DNA from: Betaproteobacteria bacterium
Lineage (GTDB): Bacteria > Pseudomonadota > Gammaproteobacteria > Burkholderiales > Rhodocyclaceae
Reading direction: 5' to 3'
Assembly: GCA_009781175.1 (NCBI GenBank)
Contig: WQYQ01000010.1
Span: forward strand, 50,774-114,773
DNA: 64,000 nt
Shown here: one piece after another, positions 29,096 through 37,075 of the stretch
Position numbering within the stretch: position 1 is the stretch's first letter
Layout of the letters: each line of letters starts with the position of its first letter
Position numbers and translations under genes: made by a program
Notes under the pieces: generated by a model
Database searches by the model: none
The model's input: the letters and a program-made list of their open reading frames with translations, nothing else
Told to the model about the DNA's origin: nothing

Positions 29096-29349
29096 GCCTT
29101 GTCGTTCGTCATCGCCCGATACTTGGCTTCGAGCCGGTCGAACACTTCCTCGGCAGCCTTGCCTCGGTCCACATCCGAATCGGCGATACCGCGCTCGATC
29201 ACGGCATCCAACGCGGCAAGCTGCGTCTCGCGGTCCTGAATCAGCCGCACGCCTTCACGTAAGACTTCGCTTTTCGAACCGTAGCGGCCCGTTTCAACCA
29301 GTTTCGTAACATACCCTTCAAGTTGCTGCCCCAAGTCCGCGCTAATCAT
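29092..29349 (-). CDS. parD: ParD-type antitoxin
   Basis: An 85-aa antitoxin with an N-terminal ribbon-helix-helix fold. VTKLVETGRYGSKSEVLREGVRLIQDRE is the ParD/CopG signature that binds the operon's own promoter; the acidic C-terminal tail wraps the toxin. It is encoded directly upstream of, and overlapping, parE. It is divergent from the TacA gene. Confidence 0.9.
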   Translation of the reverse strand: MISADLGQQLEGYVTKLVETGRYGSKSEVLREGVRLIQDRETQLAALDAVIERGIADSDVDRGKAAEEVFDRLEAKYRAMTNDKA

Positions 29350-29475
29350 GGCTGAGTTCTCCGGATAACCAAGCCAATACTATCCGTTATCAACTATTAT
29401 TAAAAGGCGTTCGCAAAAATATAATTGGGGGGGGGTGTCTCAGAAAGCGGAAAACAAAGCAGGCCAGGGTTGCGT

Positions 29476-29504
29476 TTGACATATACGGCAAATTGCCGTA
29501 AAAA
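29476..29504 (+). promoter_or_regulatory. TacAT promoter with operator palindrome in the spacer
   Basis: The -35 TTGACA (29476-29481) and -10 TAAAAA (29499-29504) are exactly 17 bp apart. The spacer and the first two bases of the -10 hold a perfect palindrome, TACGGCAA-A-TTGCCGTA (29484-29500). A repressor bound there would block RNA polymerase. It lies just upstream of the antitoxin gene, as expected for autoregulation by a ribbon-helix-helix antitoxin. Confidence 0.75.
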
Positions 29505-29525
29505 TTGAAATAGGAGGACAATACC

Positions 29526-29807
29526 ATGCCCGTAGCTATCTCTACCGCCCGCCTAGAAGCACGGATCAGTACCGATCTACATTCGATGCTCAAGCGTGCC
29601 GCTGAACTACAGGGGCGCACCATGACCGATTTCGTGGTTGCCGCCGTCCAGGACGCTGCGCAACGCGCCATCGAGCAAGCCGAGGTCATCCGCTTATCGT
29701 TGGCGGATCAGGAGTGCTTTGCACAGGCGCTGCTATCACCGCCGAAACCGGCTCCAGCCCTGGAGCGCGCATTCGCTCGTCGCAGCAAGCTCTTACGCGC
29801 AGAATGA
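29526..29807 (+). CDS. TacA-like antitoxin (DUF1778)
   Basis: A 93-aa antitoxin with an N-terminal ribbon-helix-helix (TARLEARISTDLHSMLKRAAEL, then GRTMTDFVVAAV) and a C-terminal toxin-neutralising tail. These features fit DUF1778 antitoxins that pair with GNAT toxins. AGGAGG lies 8 bases before the ATG. The stop codon overlaps the toxin start codon (ATGA). Confidence 0.9.
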   Translation: MPVAISTARLEARISTDLHSMLKRAAELQGRTMTDFVVAAVQDAAQRAIEQAEVIRLSLADQECFAQALLSPPKPAPALERAFARRSKLLRAE

Positions 29808-30313
29808 GCGGCGCGCCGTTCCGGCTCGCACCGCTCGATGCCGCGCATAACCGCGCCACGTTCAACAGCGGTTCGGAACCGCTGAACCGCTATTTCCGGG
29901 AACAAGTTACACAGGATGTTCGCCGCCGGGTGGCCGCCTGCTTCGTGGCTCTGGCGGAAGGACAGCGCATCGCGGGCTACTATACACTGGCGTCGACAAG
30001 CCTGCTGCTGACCGATCTTCCGGCCAGCGCTGGCAAGAAGCTGCCGCGCTATCCGACAGTGCCCGCCGTCCGCATAGGCCGCTTGGCAATCGATCAAGCT
30101 TTCAAGGGGCAAGGGCTTGGTGGAGCGTTGCTGGCCGATGCGCTCGAGCGTGCCACCCGTTCCGAGATTGCCGCCTATGCCGTAGTGGTGGATGCCAAGG
30201 ACGAAGTAGCTGCGGCTTTCTACCAGCATCATGGTTTCATTGCTTTGCCTGACTCATCGCTCACACTATTTTTGCCGTTGGTAACTGTCCAGCCCTCTCG
30301 AAACTCGCCATGA
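29804..30313 (+). CDS. TacT-like GNAT-family toxin
   Basis: A 169-aa GCN5-type acetyltransferase. The acetyl-CoA loop QGLGGALL (near 101) follows the beta-strand IGRLAIDQAFKG, and the C-terminal VVVDAKDEVAAAFYQHHGF motif completes the fold. In this toxin group the enzyme acetylates the amino group of charged tRNAs and stops translation. ATG 29804 overlaps the antitoxin stop codon; a longer frame upstream lies inside the antitoxin gene. Confidence 0.9.
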   Translation: MSGAPFRLAPLDAAHNRATFNSGSEPLNRYFREQVTQDVRRRVAACFVALAEGQRIAGYYTLASTSLLLTDLPASAGKKLPRYPTVPAVRIGRLAIDQAFKGQGLGGALLADALERATRSEIAAYAVVVDAKDEVAAAFYQHHGFIALPDSSLTLFLPLVTVQPSRNSP

Positions 30314-30340
30314 ATGGCAAGGCTTGCACTCGGCTCATGG

Positions 30341-30667
30341 TCACTTAGCGATGCCCAAGAACACGGCCAGGCAGCGCTCAACCTCCACCAGCGCATTGGC
30401 ATCAATGCGTCCAAAGGCTTGGCCTACTTTGTCGCGCTTCACGGTCATGGCCTTGTCCACCATCACCTGTGACGGCTTCTGCAAACCATTGCCGGCACTC
30501 GGCTGAACGGTAATGCGCAGCAACGGCGCGGCGACAAGTGTGCTCGTCACCGGCAGCACCGTCACGCTGGCGTGTTCGTCAAATTGATCGGCTTGAATGA
30601 CCAGGGCGGGCCGTGGTTTCCCGAAGTCGCCTTGCATGGCGATGGTCACAAAGTCACCCCGCATCAT
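30341..30667 (-). CDS. mazF: MazF/PemK-type toxin
   Basis: A 108-aa endoribonuclease toxin. RGDFVTIAMQGDFGKPRPALVIQAD and VTVLPVTSTL match the MazF/PemK fold, including the early GD..GKPRPA loop, and KPSQVMVDKAMTVKRDKVG is the family's second conserved block. It is predicted to cleave mRNA at short sequences. Its start overlaps the antitoxin stop codon. Confidence 0.92.
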   Translation of the reverse strand: MMRGDFVTIAMQGDFGKPRPALVIQADQFDEHASVTVLPVTSTLVAAPLLRITVQPSAGNGLQKPSQVMVDKAMTVKRDKVGQAFGRIDANALVEVERCLAVFLGIAK

Positions 30668-30882
30668 CCTGTCCAGCCGTCCACATCCGCCAGCGCCTCA
30701 TCCATGAAGCGCTGCATGTCGGCGTCCGCCCTATCCGCTTGCGCGGCAAGGCGACATTGGCGGCGGCATTCCTCCGCGAAGCCCGGCCGTCGCGTGTCCG
30801 GCACCCAGATTTGCACAGGGCGCAGCCCTGCCCTGCGCAGTGCGTCGCGGTGCTTCTGAACGCGTGAATTGACGTGTGCCAT
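30664..30882 (-). CDS. MazE-family antitoxin (DUF3018)
   Basis: A 72-aa antitoxin of the DUF3018 group that accompanies MazF toxins. It has RVQKHRDALRRAGLRPVQIWVPDTR, followed by GFAEECRRQ and the acidic C-terminus DEALADVDGW. I start at ATG 30882, with AGGGAAG 5-6 bases upstream; a longer frame to 30939 would cover the promoter. Confidence 0.9.
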   Translation of the reverse strand: MAHVNSRVQKHRDALRRAGLRPVQIWVPDTRRPGFAEECRRQCRLAAQADRADADMQRFMDEALADVDGWTG

Positions 30883-30897
30883 ATCGGCTTCCCTAGC

Positions 30898-30936
30898 GTT
30901 ACATGTAGCAAATCTACACCGCCTCCTTGTTACATG
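30898..30936 (-). promoter_or_regulatory. MazEF promoter/operator
   Basis: Read on the minus strand, TTGCAT (-35) and TAGATT (-10) are 17 bp apart. The -10 overlaps the inverted repeat TGTAG-CAAAT-CTACA (30904-30918). On the plus strand GTTACATG occurs twice (30898-30905 and 30929-30936), one copy beside each promoter element. These are good candidates for MazE/MazF autoregulation. Confidence 0.55.
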
Positions 30937-31060
30937 CAACAGTGACGGATATTCGGCGGTTCCGGCTTACCCCTAATTTCTGGCCGCGCCAGATCGCGCT
31001 CCGCCGCAGGAGCCGCCCGCTCACCCGCAGGGCGTCGCTCCAGTCCTTGCTATGTTCCGT

Positions 31061-32797
31061 TCAGCGCCAGCAAGCCTGCGCTTCGATCGGCAGCCCTCCA
31101 TGCACAGCCTCGGTTCGAATCCATTCGTACAAAAGCGCATGATGTTTCGGAAAACCGCGGCACAAAGTTGTCAGCACCCGATCCAGGTTTTCCGCCTCCC
31201 CAATCGCCGCATAAGCCACCGCGCAGTGGATCATCACCGCCCAGTCGGGCCGGATTTTCCAATAAACGTCGCACTGCCGCGCCATCCAAGGGCTGGTTTC
31301 CTTGGCCGGCAGCCAAGTCTGCAACGCGATATTGCGCGCCTCTGCGGCAAATAAGGAATAGTCGGAAATACGCGCAGCTTGTTTGCGGGTCCGCTCGCGC
31401 TCCTCACTTGCAGTTTTTTGGCCTTGCGCATTCCAGGAGGTATAAGCAGCGCGCAGCAGCAACCAATCGCGCGTCACCCAGGCAAGCATCGCAAAACTCA
31501 AAATCAGGACGATGAAAACGACAGGCCGTGGAATGCCGAATTTCGGCAGGCGCTCATTGTCCGCATCGGCAATCCCACAGAACAAGCCCATCGGCACGAT
31601 GAAATAAGTGTACCAGAGCGGATACTCGACCATGCTGTGCAGGCCGATAACGAAGATGCCGCATAACGCAAAAAACCGTTCCGGCGTCAGCGGCATCCGC
31701 AACAGGCGTACCAGCCAATAACCGACCAGGCCGCAAACCGCAACAACCACCGGCGCGCCAAGCTCGGCGGCAAGGTGCAGCGGCAGATTGTGCGCATGCT
31801 CGGCAAGCATCGGAAAAGGTTTACCCGGCCCCGCAATCGCGGCTTCTACGCTGAGCCGGTAAAAAGACCCCAAGCCATTGCCCAACCACGGATGCGCCTT
31901 AATCGCCTCCCACGCGATATGCCAATCGTGCAGGCGCTGGCCGTTGGAGCTTGCATCGTCGAGCCGCTGCAATGAGGAAGTCACGCCAAATACATCGAGC
32001 ACATGGCCGTAACTGACAACGAACTGCGCCAGCGCCGACAGCCCGGCAATCGCCAGACCGCCAAGCATCATGCGCCGGGCCGTATTGCCTTGCCGCAGCC
32101 CCGCATACAGGGCCAAAACCGCGAAGGCCGCCGTATACAGCCACGCACCGCGCGAAGCCGACGCCGCGCAAGCCAGCGCAAGCCAAGCGCCGAGCAACGC
32201 CAACCCGGCAAACGGGAGCTTCTGTTCGAGATACAAATACAGCGCACCCGCCAAACCCAGCCACAACAAACTCGCGAAATGATTCGCCTGGCCGATGTTG
32301 CCGAAAACAAGGTGGTAAAGCTTGGCCAAGACCAAGCCCCCGAATTGCGCACCGAACAATTGCGCCAAGCCGCACAGCGACTGCAAAAGCGCGCAGGCCA
32401 GAAACGCGCCAGCCAGCCACTGTAATGCCCCTAGATCGCGCTGGCGCATACAGGACATCGCGAAAGCATAGGCCAATCCAAACAGCCCCAGATAGGCCAG
32501 CCATCCCACGCTCATCCCGGGCAGCGCCGCCTGCCAAGGCGCTACAAGCGCTAGCAAGCCAACCACCCAGAGCGGCACGCCAAGCAAAAAAACGCTTTTC
32601 GCAGCACGCCCGCCACCTTCCATGAACCGAAAAGCGCAAGCCAGCAAAAGCGCGCAGGCCATCCACCATTCCGGCCAGAAAACCGACTGGGGGTTGTCGT
32701 GAATGGGGATTAGGGTAGAAAAAGCGAGTCCTGCACACAAAACTGCAATTCCAAAGCGTTGCGCTAAAGAAAATGCAGAAGAAAAAATTCGGTTCAT
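31061..32797 (-). CDS. PglL/Wzy-type O-oligosaccharyltransferase
   Basis: A 578-aa polytopic membrane protein with about 11-12 helices. It has a Wzy_C-type periplasmic loop (AIKAHPWLGNGLGSFY, then AEHAHNLPLHLAAELG, carrying the catalytic-region His residues) and a large soluble C-terminal part. Length and order match PglL protein-glycosylation ligases more than plain O-antigen ligases. Its position after pilA and a TfpX/TfpZ gene suggests that the type IV pilin is its target. A role as O-antigen ligase cannot be excluded. Confidence 0.82.
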   Translation of the reverse strand: MNRIFSSAFSLAQRFGIAVLCAGLAFSTLIPIHDNPQSVFWPEWWMACALLLACAFRFMEGGGRAAKSVFLLGVPLWVVGLLALVAPWQAALPGMSVGWLAYLGLFGLAYAFAMSCMRQRDLGALQWLAGAFLACALLQSLCGLAQLFGAQFGGLVLAKLYHLVFGNIGQANHFASLLWLGLAGALYLYLEQKLPFAGLALLGAWLALACAASASRGAWLYTAAFAVLALYAGLRQGNTARRMMLGGLAIAGLSALAQFVVSYGHVLDVFGVTSSLQRLDDASSNGQRLHDWHIAWEAIKAHPWLGNGLGSFYRLSVEAAIAGPGKPFPMLAEHAHNLPLHLAAELGAPVVVAVCGLVGYWLVRLLRMPLTPERFFALCGIFVIGLHSMVEYPLWYTYFIVPMGLFCGIADADNERLPKFGIPRPVVFIVLILSFAMLAWVTRDWLLLRAAYTSWNAQGQKTASEERERTRKQAARISDYSLFAAEARNIALQTWLPAKETSPWMARQCDVYWKIRPDWAVMIHCAVAYAAIGEAENLDRVLTTLCRGFPKHHALLYEWIRTEAVHGGLPIEAQACWR

Positions 32798-32925
32798 TGT
32801 AATGAAGAGAGCACTTCAATACGGAATGGCGCTACGCGCGTATAGCGAAGTATGGCTTTACCTCCGCTTTGAGCCACTGCTAAATCCGGCGTTCTGTTTT
32901 CCAGCTTTGAGCAGGGCAACAATGA

Positions 32926-33705
32926 TTACCAACCATCCAGCGGCAAATAGGCAACGGGTTCGGCATCTTTTACCCGCACAACCAAAACCCAATCATCGTG
33001 CGCTCCGGCAGCGAGGGGTAGATAGCCGAGATCTTTCTCATTCAAATTCGATATGGCCAACACGCGCTCGATCAGAGCTTTCTGCTGTGGGTGTTTTTCC
33101 CTGAGTAAAGATAAAGGCTTCACTGCCGCACTGACATCTTCGCGCTGACTATCGTAACTGACCCACCGTCCGGGGCGAAACGCGGAGTGGAAGCCTTTCA
33201 ATGACATTTCAATGCTGGCAAGAAAGTCTGGATCGGTCGACTTTGCCAAGCGGACCCCTAGCATTTTTGGCCCGGACCAACTCAGCCGCTGCAATGCCTT
33301 GGGAGCCTCTTTCAACGCGGAATGATCGATATCGGGTATGCACACGACACGAAAACGGCTGCCTTCAAATGCCACGAAAACCGGCCTAGCTTCAGCCATG
33401 GAAAAGATACCGTAGCCAAGCGCCGCCAATTGCAAGGCAACGATGGTGCCGATGTCCCGCCATAATTCAAGCTTCCGCTTTGCCGGATTGAAAACGACCA
33501 AGGTCAACAAAGGGCCGGCAACGACATCGACCGATACGGCAAGCAGGAATAGCTGTTTCCCACCAACGAGTTCGCTGAAAGGATAGGGATACCAGATACC
33601 GAATATCAAGCCCCCGCAAAGCAGGGCAACAAAAAAACTGCCGATCAAATGGATCGAGCTTGCTTTGAGCGCGGAGCGCAACCGTCGGGCAAAGATAGTC
33701 TTCAT
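32926..33705 (-). CDS. TfpX/TfpZ family type IV pilin accessory protein
   Basis: A 259-aa protein. The N-terminal membrane segments (HLIGSFFVALLCGGLIFGIWYP, then the VSVDVVAGPLLTLVVFNPAK block) are the TfpX/TfpZ signature, with ARPVFVAFEGSRF in the periplasmic part. These proteins aid assembly of the pilin encoded next to them. The start is uncertain: ATG 33705 has a weak GGA site 5-6 bases upstream, and ATG 33714 lies directly in the pilA terminator tail. Translation therefore depends on read-through of that terminator or a promoter I cannot see. Confidence 0.85.
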   Translation of the reverse strand: MKTIFARRLRSALKASSIHLIGSFFVALLCGGLIFGIWYPYPFSELVGGKQLFLLAVSVDVVAGPLLTLVVFNPAKRKLELWRDIGTIVALQLAALGYGIFSMAEARPVFVAFEGSRFRVVCIPDIDHSALKEAPKALQRLSWSGPKMLGVRLAKSTDPDFLASIEMSLKGFHSAFRPGRWVSYDSQREDVSAAVKPLSLLREKHPQQKALIERVLAISNLNEKDLGYLPLAAGAHDDWVLVVRVKDAEPVAYLPLDGW

Positions 33706-33716
33706 TGCATCCATAC

Positions 33717-33747
33717 AAAAAGAGAGCGCCAACGGCGCTCTCTTTTT
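33717..33747 (-). terminator. terminator between pilA and the accessory gene
   Basis: A perfect 14-bp stem, AAAAAGAGAGCGCC/GGCGCTCTCTTTTT, with a 3-base loop lies 14 bases after the pilA stop codon. It is directly before the accessory gene start. It probably lets most transcripts end after the abundant pilin mRNA. Confidence 0.88.
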
Positions 33748-33760
33748 TAATCAAGCAAGC

Positions 33761-34261
33761 TTATTTGCATTCGGAAGGAGCAAAACGCGCCGGCAGAGTA
33801 CCAGCCACAGCGCCAACAAAACCATTAGCCACAGCCCCAGTAACCATACAACGCCATGCAACAGGGTCAGCCGGCGGGGTGAAGGCGGCAACCCCGCTCG
33901 GAAGAGCCGTTCCGACGGGAGCGTTCGGGGTCAAGATTACCGTCCCACCACCAGCTGCTGCTGTTGTAGTAACAGTAATTGCACCAATGGTGGGATCAAT
34001 TGCCACACTGGTGGTGTTACGGGTCGCCGCTGGAGCGGTATATCCCACGCTATATCCTAGAGGATCACTGCTGGGATTACCGCTCGCCAATATGTCTTGC
34101 ACATTCAATTTAGCCGCCGCCGCCAACCCCAAACCCTCCGAAACCCGTGCGCGTACCGTGTAATCCTGATACGCGGGCAGAGCAATCGCCGCCAGAATAC
34201 CGATAATCGCTACAACGATCATCAGTTCGATCAGGGTAAAGCCTTGTTGAATCTTTTTCAT
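33761..34261 (-). CDS. pilA: type IV major pilin (PilA)
   Basis: A 166-aa prepilin. The short basic leader is cut by PilD between Gly7 and Phe8 ([10 protein letters not shown]), with the invariant Glu at +5. Then come the hydrophobic assembly helix and [14 protein letters not shown]. Two C-terminal Cys (in WRCMV and SECK) would close the D-region loop. The Ala/Pro/Ser/Thr-rich stretch near residues 125-145 could accept O-glycans from the nearby PglL-type enzyme. ATG 34261 has GGAGTG 6 bases upstream; the longer frame to 34309 is not a leader. Confidence 0.95.
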   Translation of the reverse strand: MKKIQQGFTLIELMIVVAIIGILAAIALPAYQDYTVRARVSEGLGLAAAAKLNVQDILASGNPSSDPLGYSVGYTAPAATRNTTSVAIDPTIGAITVTTTAAAGGGTVILTPNAPVGTALPSGVAAFTPPADPVAWRCMVTGAVANGFVGAVAGTLPARFAPSECK

Positions 34262-34311
34262 CGTGTCACTCCGTTGTGAATAAAGGCGGTCACTCCGCTT
34301 GCGAAACATTG

Positions 34312-34327
34312 AGCACGGAGCGTGCCA
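34312..34327 (-). promoter_or_regulatory. pilA: sigma-54 promoter of pilA
   Basis: On the minus strand TGGCACGCTCCGTGCT has the invariant GG and GC separated by exactly 10 bases, as RpoN promoters require, about 50 bp before the pilA ATG. Pilin genes in pseudomonads and many betaproteobacteria use sigma-54 with PilR, which is the expectation here. Confidence 0.8.
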
Positions 34328-34636
34328 GATCGCGTAAATTATTTTTTATTCATAAAAACAACGGCTTATACAAATCACCGATTCCCGCCCGAGACATTTC
34401 AAAGACGCCCAAGTGACATTCCACGGCACCCAGGGTGACGCTGGACGACGGCCCGGCGTGAATATTTCACGGATGCAGACCTTGCACACCTGTGTCATGT
34501 CGGTGATTCCCGCCGGGGTTGCTCGGGGCGGGAGAAGTCTTGAGTTTGCCGGCGCCAGCATCTTTCATGGCTTAAATCGTTGCCTCGTTCGGAATCAATG
34601 GCTCGAAGGGCTGGGCATCGCGGCCAAGTCCTTTCG
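34328..34636. other. non-coding region upstream of pilA
   Basis: No convincing gene is visible. Near 34384 and near 34534, TCCCGCCCGAG and CTCGGGGCGGGA form an inverted pair about 150 bp apart, and GATTCCCGCC occurs twice. The PilR binding sites should lie here, but I cannot identify them. Confidence 0.4.
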
Positions 34637-34945
34637 TCATTGTTTTAGCCTCTCCGACAGCCGTGTCATCAGGTCCATTCGTTCGTGAAAAATCGCCACG
34701 ATCAAGGCGGGGGCGCCATCACGCGACACACAAAAAATGTAGTGATGTTCGCAATGCGCCATGCGCAGAGCCGGATAGATCGCGCTTAAATCCGTGAATG
34801 GCCCTTGGCTGTCCGCAAGGCGGGAAATGCCTTGTTCCAACTTATCCCGATAGTGGCACGCTTGCGCGCTACCCCACTGTTTGCGCGTGTAGCGAGCGAT
34901 GCCACGCAAATCGGCCGCAGCCGCACCCGACAGGACGTAGTTCAT
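34637..34945 (-). CDS. RelE/ParE-family toxin
   Basis: A 102-aa RelE/ParE-superfamily toxin: VLSGAAAADLRGIARYTRKQWG at the start, then YRDKLEQGISRLADSQ and a C-terminal VAIFHERMDLMTRL. YTRKQWG is common in ParE-type gyrase poisons. ATG 34945 is two bases after the antitoxin stop codon; TTG 34951 is an in-frame alternative. Confidence 0.87.
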   Translation of the reverse strand: MNYVLSGAAAADLRGIARYTRKQWGSAQACHYRDKLEQGISRLADSQGPFTDLSAIYPALRMAHCEHHYIFCVSRDGAPALIVAIFHERMDLMTRLSERLKQ

Positions 34946-34947
34946 AC

Positions 34948-35205
34948 TCAAGCGTCGCGGGCTTCGCCGGCAAGTTCTTCATTGAAAATCTCGCTGATGG
35001 TCTTGGTGGACACATTGCCCGCCAAAGCATCTTCGATACGCGCAGTCAGCAAGACTTTCAGTTCCCGCCATGCTTGATCGGCGTCCGCATCGCCAGGGAA
35101 AAGCCGTTCAATGGCGTATTGCTTGATGGTCTTGCCTTCCAACACAGCAGAAGCTTTCAGGCTTTGATGCTGCTGGTCTGTCAGGTCGATAGTAAGGCGG
35201 CTCAT
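34948..35205 (-). CDS. antitoxin of the ParE-type toxin
   Basis: An 85-aa antitoxin starting MSRLTIDLTDQQHQSLKASA, followed by GKTIKQYAIERLF. This is a ribbon-helix-helix of the kind paired with ParE-like toxins. The C-terminal ISEIFNEELAGEA would bind the toxin. I use ATG 35205, since the longer frame to 35244 covers the repeated operator region. Confidence 0.85.
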   Translation of the reverse strand: MSRLTIDLTDQQHQSLKASAVLEGKTIKQYAIERLFPGDADADQAWRELKVLLTARIEDALAGNVSTKTISEIFNEELAGEARDA

Positions 35206-35220
35206 GTAGGCGTCTCGGTA

Positions 35221-35244
35221 GTTACCACATTCCCACATTACCAC
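35221..35244 (-). promoter_or_regulatory. triple 8-bp repeat before the TA module
   Basis: The plus strand reads GTTACCAC, ATTCCCAC, ATTACCAC in perfect register, so the minus strand has three GTGG(T/G)AA(T/C) units. They sit between TTGTGG (possible -35) and TAACTA (possible -10). Such iterated half-sites suit cooperative binding of ribbon-helix-helix antitoxin dimers. Confidence 0.55.
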
Positions 35245-35314
35245 AAGCCCACGGAACCCTCAAAGCTCTGCCTACCGCACAAATCCTAAGTGAATCGCCC
35301 TATAACCTGTGAAG

Positions 35315-36088
35315 TCAAATCCGGAGAATCTGGTCGCTTTCAAGAAAGCGCGGCTTTAAGCGTCCTTGGTATACCGCGATTTCACTGCGGATTTGATCGG
35401 CCTGGGCGGGCTTGAGGTGGGTGATATAAACCTCGGGCGAAACCGAAAGACTATCCAGCAGCGTGAACAGCATGTTCGGGCATAAATGCCGCGCGGCGAG
35501 CGCGAGGTCGTGCTGGGCATTGGTGAAAGCGGTCTCGACGATGAAGGTTTTGAGATCGTCCATCGCGTTCAGCGCTTCGACGAGCGGATCGCAGAGTGTC
35601 GTATCGCCACTGAATACGAGACTTCCTCCCTCGCTCTGCAAACGGAAACCGCTCGCGGGCACCGTATGCAAGGCAGGCAGAACGCTGATCGTGCGATTTG
35701 CCAACTCCATGCTTTCGCCCTGCTCAAGCTCATTGAAACGCAGCATCGGCTTGGCGCGATCGGGGATCGCGGAGAAATCCGGCCAGATCAGCCAATTGAA
35801 GATATGCGAGCGAATAATGTGCAAAGTTTCCGCGACCGCATGCACGGTAATCGGCCGATCGCGAAGTTCCCCCACCGTATCGATGAGAAAGGGGAGAAAG
35901 CAGACATGATCGAGATGCGCATGGGTAATGAACACATGCTCGATGGCGAGTAGTTGATCGAGTTCCAATACCGCTACGCCAGTACCGCAATCGATCAGAA
36001 TGTCGTCATCGACCATGAGCGAGGTCGTGCGGTGCGCCAATCCACCGATACCACCGCTACAGCCGAGAATCCGAACTTCCACGTTCAA
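35315..36088 (-). CDS. MBL-fold hydrolase, class II cyclic-nucleotide phosphodiesterase-like
   Basis: A 257-aa metallo-beta-lactamase fold protein. The metal site THAHLDH lies near residue 75, with FSGDTTLCDP near 161 and a late ITHLKP. Similar proteins are class II 3',5'-cyclic-nucleotide phosphodiesterases (CpdP-like). The substrate here is unproven. It ends 109 bp after the TA promoter and starts 14 bp after the FHA gene stop codon on the same strand. Confidence 0.75.
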   Translation of the reverse strand: MNVEVRILGCSGGIGGLAHRTTSLMVDDDILIDCGTGVAVLELDQLLAIEHVFITHAHLDHVCFLPFLIDTVGELRDRPITVHAVAETLHIIRSHIFNWLIWPDFSAIPDRAKPMLRFNELEQGESMELANRTISVLPALHTVPASGFRLQSEGGSLVFSGDTTLCDPLVEALNAMDDLKTFIVETAFTNAQHDLALAARHLCPNMLFTLLDSLSVSPEVYITHLKPAQADQIRSEIAVYQGRLKPRFLESDQILRI

Positions 36089-36102
36089 CGGCCCTAATTA
36101 GC

Positions 36103-36882
36103 TCAAGTAGCAGGAGTGCGTAAATAAAACTCCATCTTTACGCCCGCCAGTTCGATCACATCGTGGTCCTGCAAGGGATGCGCCTGAGCGTCGAGCTGAT
36201 GCCCGTTGACGACCGGAAAACTCGTCCCTTCGACATGGGTAATGAAGTAACCATGCGAACGGCGGGTGATCACGGCAACCTGCACCCCGGGCTTGCCAAG
36301 GGTCGTAAGCGATTTGATCAATGCCAGTTCGCGCCCCGCATTGCGCCCCGAGAGAATCTGCATAACGCCGACAGAGGTTGCGTTTTCAGACTCCGCCGAG
36401 GGGTGGTCCCAACGGCCTCCCGTGATCCCGCTGGTCGTCATCGGCGATTCGGTATGGTTGTCGGGAAGCGCTGGATTTTCGCCACCCGGGGGCGCCACCA
36501 AGGTATCCGACGTCGAGCGCGCGGTACTGGCCTGCTTGATGATGAAATCGAGCGGTGCTTCAACGGCCCTGCCTGAGCCAGCCTCGCCCGCTGGCGTATT
36601 CGTTAAAAACTTCAGACGATATTTGCCCAGCTCGACAATATCCCCATCTTTGAGGGCATGCTTTTTGACCGGCACCCCATTGACGTAGGAGCCGTTCGTG
36701 CTGTTGAGATCCTCCAGGAAAGCATCCTGAAGAATCGTGGTGATTGCCGCATGCTCGCCACTGATTGCGAGATTGTCGATCTGAATATCGTTATGGGGCT
36801 TGCGTCCAATCGTAATGCGCGGCTTGTCGAGCGCAATTTCCTTCAGCACCAGCCCATCCATGCTTAGGACGATCTTAGGCAT
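36103..36882 (-). CDS. double FHA-domain protein
   Basis: A 259-aa cytoplasmic protein with two forkhead-associated domains. The first (about 20-95) has ITIGRKPHNDIQIDN, SGEHA and DLNSTNGSYVNG, all the phosphothreonine-binding marks. The second (about 170-250) is degenerate (TTLGKPGVQ, ITRRSHGYFI, VVNGHQL). A flexible Ser/Thr/Pro-rich linker joins them. It probably reads Ser/Thr phosphorylation, but no kinase is nearby. ATG 36882 has AAGGAG 6 bases upstream. Confidence 0.88.
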   Translation of the reverse strand: MPKIVLSMDGLVLKEIALDKPRITIGRKPHNDIQIDNLAISGEHAAITTILQDAFLEDLNSTNGSYVNGVPVKKHALKDGDIVELGKYRLKFLTNTPAGEAGSGRAVEAPLDFIIKQASTARSTSDTLVAPPGGENPALPDNHTESPMTTSGITGGRWDHPSAESENATSVGVMQILSGRNAGRELALIKSLTTLGKPGVQVAVITRRSHGYFITHVEGTSFPVVNGHQLDAQAHPLQDHDVIELAGVKMEFYLRTPAT

Positions 36883-37075
36883 CCTTGCTCCTTTTCCTAC
36901 GTAAGTCACCCCAAGCTGAGACTTGAGGCTTGCGCCCGACCCGTGGTCATCGGTGCCACTGCATTTGTCGAGCCTTGAGAATTTAGAATCATGCCGCGCC
37001 AATCGAGGCGGGGCAAGCATTCGCGCATTTTCCGGCGTGCCAGGCTTGGCGTTGGGAGCATATAAAGCAGCGGTC

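Noticed and set aside
31095..31115. GGTTCGAATCC, resembling a tRNA T-loop
   Set aside because: It lies inside the 3' part of the PglL-type coding region. No acceptor stem or anticodon arm can be built around it.
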